Assembly (NCBI GenBank): GCA_965214585.1
Contig: OZ243957.1
Location: forward strand, 62,001 to 126,000
Length of the DNA: 64,000 bases
Direction of reading: 5' to 3'
Origin: JAHCHG01 sp965214585
GTDB lineage: Bacteria > Acidobacteriota > Blastocatellia > Pyrinomonadales > Pyrinomonadaceae
In this document: piece by piece, positions 17,574 through 25,827 of the stretch
Layout: each line of letters opens with the position of its first letter
Numbering within the stretch: position 1 is the stretch's first letter
Made by a program: the position numbers and the translations under genes
Notes under the pieces: model-generated
Told to the model about the DNA's origin: nothing
What the model saw: only the letters and a program-made list of their open reading frames with translations
Database searches by the model: none

Positions 17574-17717
17574 GTAACCACGTCCATCTTGGCGGCAATG
17601 AGCGCGGGCAGCGCGAAAACGGGCGCGGCAAACTTGAAAGTTAAATCCGCGCGTTCAAGTTCACCGACTTTATTCAAATGCTCACGCATTTGCTGCCGCC
17701 AAGATGGACGGCGTTCC
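17574..17717. repeat. MITE-like element, copy 1
   Basis: About 144 bp with terminal inverted repeats (ACGTCCATCTTGGCGGCA against TGCTGCCGCCAAGATGGACG). Near-identical to copy 2 at 19155-19300 over the whole length, same orientation. The interior (GAGCGCGGGCAGCGCGAAAA) is GC-rich and non-coding. It lies between egtB and the HEAT-repeat gene. No transposase in the window. Confidence 0.85.
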
Positions 17718-17730
17718 ATCGAGAAAATTT

Positions 17731-18684
17731 CTATGGATTTTTTTGGTCATTTCGTTCGAGCAATTTTCTGTATTCGATGAGAAAATTTATCTGACGAACG
17801 GCGCGTTCGGCAATTTCGGCTAAATAAAAATTTTCTTCGCTGCCCAAATTGCGCTGTAAAACGGGAAGCGAAGTTTCGCTCCCGATTTCGCCGAGCGCAA
17901 AGGCGGCTTCGCGTTTTGTGTCCCGATATTCTTTTTCGTTTTGCAGAACTTTTAACAAAACGGCGTTTGCTTGGCGGAAGATCGGGAGAGATTCTGACAA
18001 ATAAGGATAACGCGGACGTTTAAATTCTTGATATTTTTCCGGCAGAAAAGATTCGGGCGTGGCTTCTTGAATTTCAATGGTTTGAACGGCTTGCGCGATT
18101 TGCCCGATTGAACGCGCCGCGCTTCTTCGCAAAAATTCTTCTTTTTCTTTTGGCTTTTTTTGCAGAATTTTAATTAATTCGCCCGTTGCCGAAACATCGC
18201 CGATTTCGCCGAGAGCGATTGCCGCCGCGCCGCGCACTTCAAAATCTTTGTCGCGCGTCATAATCTGCAAGAGAAAATTTACCGCGAGCGGACTTCCGAC
18301 TTCGCCAAGAGCATAAGCACCTTCTTTGCGAACGAGCGCGGATTTATCTTTTAAAAGCGGCAGTAAATTTTGGACGGCTTCATTTTCGGGCAGAAAAATC
18401 ACCGAATAAGCGGCGGTTGCGCGGACGGTTTCGTTGTCGTCTTTTAAGGCTGGAACGGCGATTCTCGAAGCCGTTGCGGTTTGGTAATTGCGGATTTGAA
18501 AAAGTGCTTCGCGTTTTACTTCCGCGTTTCCGATTCGGATTCGGTTTTGGAAATACTCGATCTGTTCGGCGGTTTGCGCGGAGATATTGCCCGCGAAACA
18601 CACGAAAATTGCGAAAAAAGGAACAAAAAAGCATATACTTTCTATCTTTCGTTTATTTCGTGTGTTTGGCGGGCGATCAATCAT
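17731..18684 (-). CDS. Exported HEAT-repeat protein
   Basis: About 317 residues from ATG 18684 (MIDRPPNTRNKRK). A signal-like segment (ICFFVPFFAIFVCFAGNISA, about 15-34) is followed by tandem HEAT/PBS-lyase-like helical repeats: VRATAAYSVIF, VRKEGAYALGEVGSPLAV, VRGAAAIALGEIGDVSAT, RRSAARSIGQIAQAV and REAAFALGEIGSETSLPVL. Such solenoids bind proteins; no enzyme site is seen. GGAG stands about 12 bp before the ATG. The gene starts 8 bp after the small gene at 18693-18920 and is almost certainly co-transcribed with it. The open frame extends to 18735 but overlaps that gene. Confidence 0.8.
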   Translation of the reverse strand: MIDRPPNTRNKRKIESICFFVPFFAIFVCFAGNISAQTAEQIEYFQNRIRIGNAEVKREALFQIRNYQTATASRIAVPALKDDNETVRATAAYSVIFLPENEAVQNLLPLLKDKSALVRKEGAYALGEVGSPLAVNFLLQIMTRDKDFEVRGAAAIALGEIGDVSATGELIKILQKKPKEKEEFLRRSAARSIGQIAQAVQTIEIQEATPESFLPEKYQEFKRPRYPYLSESLPIFRQANAVLLKVLQNEKEYRDTKREAAFALGEIGSETSLPVLQRNLGSEENFYLAEIAERAVRQINFLIEYRKLLERNDQKNP

Positions 18685-18692
18685 AATTAAAT

Positions 18693-18920
18693 TCACGCTC
18701 CAAAATATCCGTTCTGCCGACGGATTTTTTCCCATTCAAAAACCTGTCGGGCGCGTTTATTTTCGTAGGCATCAGACAACGAAACGATTAAATCATCGTT
18801 TGGAGCGTTTTGTTGTTTAATTCGTTGGCTGAAAGGTTTGAGAATGAAATTTATAACGGCTGAATTTTCGTTCAGTTCAGTTTTTTCGTCGGCGGTATTG
18901 TATTTGTTCGGCTTGACCAT
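18693..18920 (-). CDS. Small conserved-looking protein upstream of the HEAT gene
   Basis: 75 residues, family not recognised. Supported as a gene by an ideal ribosome site (AGGAG, 8 bp before ATG) and by its tight spacing to the next gene. Charged and mostly helical: NFILKPFSQRIKQQNAPNDD, then SLSDAYENKRARQVFEWEKI. No membrane span or cysteine pair. Probably a cytosolic partner of the downstream exported HEAT protein or a regulator; function not assignable. Confidence 0.6.
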   Translation of the reverse strand: MVKPNKYNTADEKTELNENSAVINFILKPFSQRIKQQNAPNDDLIVSLSDAYENKRARQVFEWEKIRRQNGYFGA

Positions 18921-19535
18921 CTTTTTATCTCCTGTAATTTCGGCAGACGGTCAAATGAAGAAAATTCCGGTTTTCAAGTTTCGACTGTCTGTAAGTTGAA
19001 TTTTCTCATAGATAAATTTTTAATACTTGTAAACTCCCACAAATTTTCTTTGAGTCGTCTTTACAAAAATATCACAAAAAGGGATTTTTCGGCAACGGGC
19101 GAGTTATGAAACGGGATTTACTTAAAAATCAAAAAGGTTTTCAGATGGAAAGATGGAACCACGTCCATCTTGGCGGCAATGAGCGCGGGCAGCGCGAAAA
19201 CGGGCGCGGCAAACTTTAATGTTAAATCTGCTCATTCAAGTTTACCGACTTTATTCAAATGCTCACGCGTTTGCTGCCGCCAAGATGGACGTGGTTACGT
19301 TTTGTGAAACTAGACATTTTTTCGGGTTAGAGTTAAAATTTTGTTCAAATGATTTTGTTAAGACGACTCAACAAACTCCTTCTTAGCCAGCCGCTCGCCA
19401 AAGTTTTTCGGCGATGCGGCTGAACCGCGCTTTAAAAATTAAAAGTTAAAAATTAAAAAAAATCGAAAGTCTGATGGATAGATTTGCTTTTATTCATTAA
19501 GATTATTCTGTTTTTATATGAATTTGGAGAAGATA
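18921..19535. other. Non-coding 615-bp region before leuS
   Basis: Holds MITE copy 2, flanked by an outer inverted repeat (TTGAGTCGTCTT at about 19050 against AAGACGACTCAA at about 19359), then a strong stem at about 19393-19426 (AGCCGCTCGCC against GGCGATGCGGCT). It ends with an A-rich run of 7-bp words. No T-box specifier or antiterminator could be recognised. The leuS promoter must lie in the last 200 bp. Confidence 0.5.
19155..19300. repeat. MITE-like element, copy 2
   Basis: Second copy of the element at 17574-17717, same strand, about 1.6 kb away. Terminal repeats are better preserved here (AACCACGTCCATCTTGGCGG against CCGCCAAGATGGACGTGGTT). Differences from copy 1 cluster in the AT-rich middle. 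Confidence 0.85.
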
Positions 19536-22187
19536 ATGGACGAGAAATATTTTGCACAGAAAATAGAAAACAAATGGCAGAAGCGTTGGGCGGAAAACGG
19601 GACGTTCGAGGCGGAAATCGGCGGCGACGGGGAGAAATTTTACTGCTTGGAAATGCTGCCGTATCCGTCGGGACGCTTGCATATCGGTCACGTTCGCAAT
19701 TATTCGATTGGCGACGCTTTGAGTTGGTATAAACGCTTGCAGGGTTACAATGTTCTGCATCCGATTGGCTGGGATTCGTTCGGTCAGCCCGCCGAGCAAG
19801 CGGCAATTAAAAAGGGCGTAAATCCGAGAGATTGGACGGAAGAAAATATCGAGCAGATGCGCGAGCAGTTGCAGCGTTTGGGTTTGAGTTACGATTGGAG
19901 CAGAGAGATCGCGGCGCACCGACCGGAATATTACAAATTCGATCAATGGTTTTTTCTGAAATTTCTGGAAATGGGTTTGGCGTATCGCAAGGATTCCGAA
20001 GTAAATTGGTGTCCGCGCTGCGAAACGACGCTTTCCAACGAACAGGCTTCGGGCGGAATCTGCTGGCGTTGCGGAAGTTCCGTCGAAAAACAGAGCCGTC
20101 CGCAGTGGTTTTTGAAAATCACCGATTATGCCGAAGAACTGCTCGAAGGAATGAAGGAGATCGAAGACGGTTGGGCGGAGAGAGTTCTGACGATGCAGAA
20201 AAATTGGATCGGCAAAAGCGTCGGAACTTTTATTCGATTTAAGATTCAAAATTCAAAATTAGAAAATGAAGAAATTGATTCGGTAGAAGTTTTTACGACC
20301 AGAATTGATACGATCTACGGCGCGAATGCGATTGTCGTTGCGCCGACGCATCCGATTATTGAAGAAAATTTTGAATCTTTTTCGGATAATGTGAAAACGA
20401 AGATCGAAGAAATCCGCGTTGAAGCGGAAAAGCCGAAAGACTACGGCGAGGAAATCGAAAAGAACGGAATTGACACGAATTTGAAAGCGGTAAATCCGTT
20501 CAGCGGCGAGCAGTTGCCCGTTTGGGTTGGCAATTATGTGATGATGACTTACGGCACGGGCGCGGTGATGAGCGTTCCGGCGCACGATGAACGGGATTTT
20601 GAGTTTGCGCGGAAGTTTGGTTTGCCGATTCGCCGGGTGATTACCGACGCGGAGATGCGGAGACGCGGAGACGCGGAGGAAGAAAAAGTGCAAATCGAAG
20701 GGGCGTTTACCGAAGAAGGAATTCTTGTAAATTCGGGCGATTGGTCGGGAAAAACCAGTAAAGAAGCGATTCGGGAAATGACGGAATTTGCGGAAGCGAA
20801 AGGTTTTGGAAAAGCGGCGACGACTTATCGTCTGCGCGATTGGGGAATCTCCAGGCAGAGGTTTTGGGGTGCGCCGATTCCGATTGTGTATTGCGAAAAG
20901 TGCGGTGCTGTTCCCGTCAAATTTGAAGATTTGCCCGTCGAACTGCCAGAATCCGCGCCGTTTACGGGAATCGGCGAATCGCCGCTGGCGAAAGTTCTCG
21001 AATTTGTCAATACGAATTGCCCGAAGTGCGACGAACCCGCAAAGCGCGAAACGGATACGATGGACACTTTTGTTGATTCGGCTTGGTATTATTTTCGCTA
21101 CACCGATCCGCACAATTCCGAAATGCCTTTTAATCCCGAAATTGCGAATTACTGGACTCCCGTTGACCAATATATCGGCGGAGTTGACCACGCGGTTATG
21201 CACTTGCTTTATACCAGATTTTGGACGAAGGCGATGCGCGATCTGGGTTTGGTAAATTTTGACGAGCCTGTAAAAAGGCTTCTGACGCAGGGAATGGTTG
21301 TCGGCGAATCGTATTATTCGGAAGAGACGGCGAGCTATTATCCGCTTGATCTGGTCGAGATCGAGCGCGACGAGCGCGGGAAAGTTACAAATGCGAAACT
21401 GAAAACCGACGAATCGCCGCTGCGCGTGGCAATTGAGAAAATGTCGAAATCAAAATATAACGGCGTTGATCCCGACGATATGGTTTTGATTTACGGCGCG
21501 GACGCGATTCGGATTTTCACATTATTTGCCGCGCCCGTCGAAAACGAACTCGTTTGGCAGGAAACCGGAATTGACGGCGCGGTGCGTTTTTTGCAGAGAG
21601 TTTGGCGATATGTTTTTGCTTGGCACGAAGTTTTGCAAAACGCGCCGGAAAATGCGCCGGATTCGATTTCAAAAGACGCGAAAGATTTGCGGCGGAAAAC
21701 GCATCAGACGATTCAGCGAATCACGGAAAATTTTGAAAGCGGACAGTTTAACACGCCGATTGCGGCTTTGATGGAACTTTCAAACGCGATGCACGATTTT
21801 AAGATTTTGCCGAATCAAGCGGAAGCCGGTGATTTGTTTGCGATCAAAGAAGCCGTCGAAAGTCTGATCTTGATGCTGACGGCTTACGCGCCGCATTTTT
21901 GCGAGGAAATTTGGGAAGTTTTGACAAAAAGCGACAAAGGAATTTTGCAGTCGGGCGCGAGATTTCCGGTTGCGGACAAGGAAATTGCCAAAGCCGACGA
22001 AATTGAAATTGCCGTGCAAATCAACGGAAAATTGCGCTCGCGCGTCGTCGCTTCGCCCGAAACTTCAAAAGACGAACTGGAAAAACTGGCGCGTTCCGAT
22101 GAAAAAATTAAGGAATATACGGACGGCAAGGAAATTGTCAAAGTCATAGTAGTTCCGAACCGGCTTGTCAATATTGTTGTCAAATAA
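19536..22187 (+). CDS. leuS: Leucyl-tRNA synthetase
   Basis: Charges tRNA-Leu; cytosolic class I synthetase of about 883 residues. HIGH region: LPYPSGRLHIGHVRNYSIGD. KMSKS region: EKMSKSKYNGVDPDDM. A CxxC...CxxC zinc module (CPRCETTLSN, CWRCGSS) and the editing domain (GTGAVMSVPAHDERDFEFA) are intact. GGAG sits 7 bp before ATG 19536, so this start is preferred to 19518. Two low-complexity stretches look like translated short tandem repeats: IQNSKLENEE near 20245 and MRRRGDAEEE near 20650 (DNA word AGACGCGG). Confidence 0.97.
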   Translation: MDEKYFAQKIENKWQKRWAENGTFEAEIGGDGEKFYCLEMLPYPSGRLHIGHVRNYSIGDALSWYKRLQGYNVLHPIGWDSFGQPAEQAAIKKGVNPRDWTEENIEQMREQLQRLGLSYDWSREIAAHRPEYYKFDQWFFLKFLEMGLAYRKDSEVNWCPRCETTLSNEQASGGICWRCGSSVEKQSRPQWFLKITDYAEELLEGMKEIEDGWAERVLTMQKNWIGKSVGTFIRFKIQNSKLENEEIDSVEVFTTRIDTIYGANAIVVAPTHPIIEENFESFSDNVKTKIEEIRVEAEKPKDYGEEIEKNGIDTNLKAVNPFSGEQLPVWVGNYVMMTYGTGAVMSVPAHDERDFEFARKFGLPIRRVITDAEMRRRGDAEEEKVQIEGAFTEEGILVNSGDWSGKTSKEAIREMTEFAEAKGFGKAATTYRLRDWGISRQRFWGAPIPIVYCEKCGAVPVKFEDLPVELPESAPFTGIGESPLAKVLEFVNTNCPKCDEPAKRETDTMDTFVDSAWYYFRYTDPHNSEMPFNPEIANYWTPVDQYIGGVDHAVMHLLYTRFWTKAMRDLGLVNFDEPVKRLLTQGMVVGESYYSEETASYYPLDLVEIERDERGKVTNAKLKTDESPLRVAIEKMSKSKYNGVDPDDMVLIYGADAIRIFTLFAAPVENELVWQETGIDGAVRFLQRVWRYVFAWHEVLQNAPENAPDSISKDAKDLRRKTHQTIQRITENFESGQFNTPIAALMELSNAMHDFKILPNQAEAGDLFAIKEAVESLILMLTAYAPHFCEEIWEVLTKSDKGILQSGARFPVADKEIAKADEIEIAVQINGKLRSRVVASPETSKDELEKLARSDEKIKEYTDGKEIVKVIVVPNRLVNIVVK

Positions 22188-22356
22188 TTCTTGATAGAAA
22201 TTGCCGTGTTATCAAAGCGAAATAAATTATAAAATAATCGTCATTTCGGCTGATTTTTTCCGTTGCTTGTCAAAAAAATTAAACGATTCAGCACCAAGAA
22301 AATGCTTATATTTACTGCCTGATAAGTAGTATTTTAGATTTTCGTTAAAAAACCAC

Positions 22357-22397
22357 GAAACAATTTTAAAAAACTGCCGATAATATAATCAGAGTTA
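22357..22397 (+). promoter_or_regulatory. Upstream box shared by both toxin carrier genes (copy 1)
   Basis: GAAACAATT, 9 bp, then TGCCGATAATATAATC, then AGAGT. The same words at the same spacing occur at 29574-29613 before the second carrier gene. It includes a TATAAT that could be a -10 hexamer. Likely a common promoter or regulator site. Confidence 0.6.
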
Positions 22398-22423
22398 AAT
22401 TTCTAAAAGGAGTTTTGAAAAAT

Positions 22424-24001
22424 ATGAGCATTGTCGGAATTAGACAAAATTATTCGCAGAATATAAGGGAAACCAATAATTTTTCTTTATCGGGAACGGG
22501 AAACACAGGGAAAACCAGACCGTATAACGGCGGCGCGGTAACGGTCAATAGAGCGCAGAACTTGACGCAGGAGCAGGTTTTACTTGAAGCGTTCAGAAAA
22601 TTTGCAGCGCAGGCGGGAATTACCGATCCGGCGGCGCAGAACAAATTTGCTCAGAAATGGCTGAACGAATTTAAGTCGGGCGGCGGGGCGAATCTGCTTT
22701 ACGGCGGCAAAGCGGATTCTGCAAAGTTTGAAGCCGACAGAAAAGACGGGAAAATCTCTCTGAGCCTCGCGCCCGGCAGCCACGACGCGATCATCAGAGA
22801 TTTGCGTAATCTGCAAGTTCAGCAAGGACTTATCACATTCTCCGAAGCCAATTTTACGCCGATTGCAAAAAACGCCGTAACCGGCGAGAGTCTGACGGAT
22901 TCTTTATTAAATTCCGGCTACGATGAATTTCAAATTTTCGATCCGGCGCAGGCGAAAAGAATAGGAGTTGAGCAGAAATACCGCGACAACCAATATCAGA
23001 CAATCGCGCAAGACGCGACAATGGGCGAACTCGCGCTGGACTTGACGCAGATGGGCTTGGATATTGTCGGAATCTTCGAGCCGACGCCGTTTGCCGACGG
23101 CGCAAACACAATAATTTCCGCCGTTCGCGGCGATTGGGGCAACGCGGCTTTATCTGTTATCGGCATCGTCCCGTATGTCGGCGATTTGGCGAAATTCGGC
23201 AAAATCCCGAAGTGGATAGCTTCGATTGAGAAGATTTCAATCGTCGTTGACAAGTTAAGCGATGTTGCCAAATTAGGCGGCAAAGCGGCGGACGCGGCGA
23301 AAGGTTTTGTCAGAGAAGTCGAAAGACTGCTGAACAAAATCCCGATTGAGAAACTGCCCGATACTTTAAGAGATGCGTTCAAATCTTTGAAAGGAAAAGT
23401 TGATGACTTTTTCGCCAAGATGAAGAAAGTTGATAATCCGATTGACGATATAAAGAAATCAGAGAAGATAACCGACACATCAAAGACGGTTGATAATGTC
23501 AAACCGAAAACGACGGACGGAACAACGACGACGAAACAGCCTGAAATTGAGCCGCCGAAGAAGCCGAAAAAACCTATTCAGAAAGGAAAGTTAGATATTG
23601 AAGCGGGCAGAACTCTTTCGGCATCAGAGCAAAAATTTGCCGATAAAATGATTGATGAAGGCAGAAATGTCAAAGCAAGGAAAGAAGTTAATCAGCAAGG
23701 CGTGAAAAATCCAGACTTTGAGATTGACGGTGAAATCGTAGAATTTAAGCATATCTCGGATCTAAAGGGAACGAATGCCGATAAGTTATCAGGCGGATTA
23801 TCAAGACGCATACTTGATGGTAAAAGTCAGGCATCAAAAGTTTCATTAGACGTTACCGATCAAGCAGGAATGACTAAAGAGATTGCTGAACGGGCTGTAG
23901 ATAGAGCTTATGGTGCTTTAAAGACACAGAAAAATGTAACTTTTAAGGAAGTCAGAATTTATGGGAAAGATTTTGATTTCACTATTCCTTTCAAAAAATA
24001 A
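22424..24001 (+). CDS. Polymorphic toxin 1 with C-terminal CdiA-type nuclease tip
   Basis: About 525 residues; AAGGAG 11 bp before ATG 22424. N-terminal 195 residues unrecognised, without a signal peptide. Residues about 205-265 form a hydrophobic, glycine-rich pre-toxin segment (GLDIVGIFEPTPFADGAN, VIGIVPYVGDLAKFGK). A charged Thr/Lys/Pro linker (about 345-390) precedes the tip. The last 130 residues resemble CdiA-type nuclease domains: LSASEQKFADKMIDEGRNV, then PDFEIDGEIVEFKH, a D...E-x-K-like metal-nuclease core, and KSQASKVSLDV. The immunity gene follows at once. The pre-toxin segment and linker recur in two orphan modules downstream. Secretion route not visible. Confidence 0.75.
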   Translation: MSIVGIRQNYSQNIRETNNFSLSGTGNTGKTRPYNGGAVTVNRAQNLTQEQVLLEAFRKFAAQAGITDPAAQNKFAQKWLNEFKSGGGANLLYGGKADSAKFEADRKDGKISLSLAPGSHDAIIRDLRNLQVQQGLITFSEANFTPIAKNAVTGESLTDSLLNSGYDEFQIFDPAQAKRIGVEQKYRDNQYQTIAQDATMGELALDLTQMGLDIVGIFEPTPFADGANTIISAVRGDWGNAALSVIGIVPYVGDLAKFGKIPKWIASIEKISIVVDKLSDVAKLGGKAADAAKGFVREVERLLNKIPIEKLPDTLRDAFKSLKGKVDDFFAKMKKVDNPIDDIKKSEKITDTSKTVDNVKPKTTDGTTTTKQPEIEPPKKPKKPIQKGKLDIEAGRTLSASEQKFADKMIDEGRNVKARKEVNQQGVKNPDFEIDGEIVEFKHISDLKGTNADKLSGGLSRRILDGKSQASKVSLDVTDQAGMTKEIAERAVDRAYGALKTQKNVTFKEVRIYGKDFDFTIPFKK

Positions 24002-24005
24002 AAAT

Positions 24006-24239
24006 ATGAATAAAGAAGAAATTGTAGAAGAAATAAAATCGCGGATTTCAGCAGATGTTCGAGCATTAAATGGGTATCTTCCTGAAAGATTTGCTTTAGC
24101 TTGGCACGGATATTTAGCTGCATTACTTGAATGGCAAATAATTGATATTCCGCAGTATGACGAACTTTTTGAGCTTCTTCCAGATGTTAGTGATCCAAAC
24201 CCAATCACTACAATCTTTAGTGGACGTGAAGACGAATAA
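24006..24239 (+). CDS. Probable immunity protein 1
   Basis: 77 residues from ATG 24006 (MNKEEIVEEIKSR), starting 5 bp after the toxin 1 stop. Small, acidic, mostly helical: RFALAWHGYLAALLEWQII, then PQYDELFELLPDVSD. Position and size fit an immunity protein for the nuclease tip; the family was not recognised. The longer frame from 23961 overlaps the toxin end and is not needed. Base composition is more AT-rich than in the surrounding housekeeping genes, like the tip. Confidence 0.65.
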   Translation: MNKEEIVEEIKSRISADVRALNGYLPERFALAWHGYLAALLEWQIIDIPQYDELFELLPDVSDPNPITTIFSGREDE

Positions 24240-24242
24240 TAT

Positions 24243-25009
24243 CAGCCGTTCGCGGCGATTAGGGCAACGCGGCTTTGTCTGTTATCGGAATCGTCCCGTA
24301 TGTCGGCGATTTGGCGAAATTCGGCAAAATCCCGAAATGGATAGCTTCAATCGAGAAGATTTCAATCGTCGTTGACAAGTTAAGCGATGTCGCCAAATTA
24401 GGCGGCAAAGCGGCGGAAGCGGCAAAAGGTTTTGTCAGAGAAGTCGAGAGATTACTTAATAAAATTCCATTCGAGAAATTGCCCGACGAACTGAGAAAGC
24501 CTTTAGAAACATTGAGGAATAAGGTAGAGGACTTTTATATTAAATTGAAAAAAACTGATTTACATAAGTCTGTTAATGAGGGACTTACTCCAATAATGGC
24601 TAATAAAGGAAGTAAGTTAATTCACACACCTAGAGAAAAAGCGTTGAAAGAACTTTTAGCAGAAGCTAAAAAAGGAAACATCTCAATAAATTCTGATAAA
24701 GAAGCACAGGCTTTGTTAGATTGGGCAGCAAGAAGACAAGGAGTTCCGCCGGAGAACATTCACGCGGTTACGATAGGTGATGAAATTTTTGTCCGTCCAC
24801 AATATGCGGAAAATGTTAGAGTTTTAAGAGAAGAACTGATTCACGTCGGTCAGCAAAAATCCGGCATCGGAACTAATGAACTCGTTAGTGGCGAAGTCGA
24901 AGCCAGACTGAAGATGATTCAAAATCGTCATAAATGGGGATTAACTAATGATGAAATCAGGGAGATGATAAAGGAAATCAGACAAATTAGAAAAACAGGA
25001 AGGTATTAA
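24243..25009 (+). pseudogene. Orphan toxin module 1a: repeated pre-toxin segment plus EExxH-type tip
   Basis: The first 250 bp or so repeat toxin 1 (23119-23370) at about 90% identity by eye, but a TGG (Trp) codon is TAG at 24260-24262 and there is no ATG, so it looks silent; the open frame resumes from a TTG at 24275. After KLPDELRKPLETL the sequence departs from toxin 1. The tip (about 150 residues) contains VLREELIHVGQQ and GEVEARLKMIQ, an E-E-x-x-H-x-x-Q plus E-x-E-A pattern recalling zincin-like toxin tips. That assignment is tentative. Followed 3 bp later by a candidate immunity gene. Could replace the active tip by recombination through the shared segment. Confidence 0.7.
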
Positions 25010-25012
25010 ACT

Positions 25013-25222
25013 ATGACACAAACCAAACCAGCATTATTAAATAAATATCCTCAGCTAGAAATAGTATTTGAGGCTTTAGAGCAATTTAGAAATGGCGAAG
25101 ATGTTACAGTTACTTGTCCAAAGTGTGGAAAAGTAGATGTTAATGAAGTAAAGGTAACAGGTGTAATCGAAGTTAATTGTGAATGCGGTTATCTAAGGTA
25201 TCGAGAAAAACATCAAGTTTAG
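25013..25222 (+). CDS. Probable immunity protein 2, zinc-ribbon type
   Basis: 69 residues, 3 bp after the orphan module. N-terminal helix (LNKYPQLEIVFEALEQFRN), then a zinc-ribbon pattern: TCPKCGKVDVNE and NCECGYLRYRE (CxxC and CxC). Unusual for an immunity protein, but order and spacing match toxin-immunity pairs. May be expressed from its own signals if the orphan toxin is silent, which would protect against kin carrying that tip. No family recognised. Confidence 0.6.
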   Translation: MTQTKPALLNKYPQLEIVFEALEQFRNGEDVTVTCPKCGKVDVNEVKVTGVIEVNCECGYLRYREKHQV

Positions 25223-25315
25223 AATCTCAGAAAAACAAACTATTATTTAGAGCAGAATATAGTTCAATCTACTTTACAAACACCTCGAAAGTCGAAGACA
25301 AACTCGGTGATCGGA

Positions 25316-25705
25316 TGAATGGGCGGCAAAGCGGCGGATGCGGCGAAAGGTTTTGTGCGCGAAGTCAGACGGCTTTTAGATAAGATTCCATTCGAGAAAC
25401 TGCCCGTCACTTTGCGCGATGCGTTCAAATCTTTGAAAGGAAAAGTTGACGATTTCTTCGCTAAGATGAAGAAGGTTGACAATCCGATTGACGACATAAA
25501 GAAATCAGAGAAGATAACCGACACATCAAAGACAGCGGATAATGTTAAACCGAAAACGACAGACGGAACAACGACGACGAAACAGCCCGATCTTGAGCCG
25601 CCGCAAAAGCCGAAGGATATTGATAAGCAAAAATATAGAAGAAATTTGGATGAAAAATTAGATTTTTTTCTTAATAAAATTAAGGCATTTTCATTTAAAC
25701 CTTGA
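25316..25705 (+). pseudogene. Orphan toxin module 1b: pre-toxin and linker repeat with a short tail
   Basis: Repeats toxin 1 from GGKAADAAKGFVREV through the linker KSEKITDTSK and TTDGTTTTKQP (23278-23575) at roughly 90% identity by eye. It then diverges into a tail of about 30 residues (DIDKQKYRRNLDEKL) and stops. No plausible toxin domain or following immunity gene; a remnant of a lost cassette. Lacks its own ribosome site. 25706-25827 downstream is AT-rich with nothing recognisable. Confidence 0.7.
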
Positions 25706-25827
25706 TTGCAAACGATAAAGCAATTAAAATCAATTTGTAGTAGAATCTGAATTGTCTGCACGAAATTGCGTTTAAATTTTTGTGCGAGAATCTTCGAGCG
25801 TATCTCCGCATAGAATCTAAGGCTTAA

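Noticed and set aside
19300..19535. T-box leader for leuS
   Set aside because: A strong stem is present, but no T-box consensus or Leu specifier loop could be identified.
25183..25383. 66-codon frame bridging immunity gene 2 and module 1b
   Set aside because: Out of frame with both and without a ribosome site; it arises from overlap of unrelated segments.
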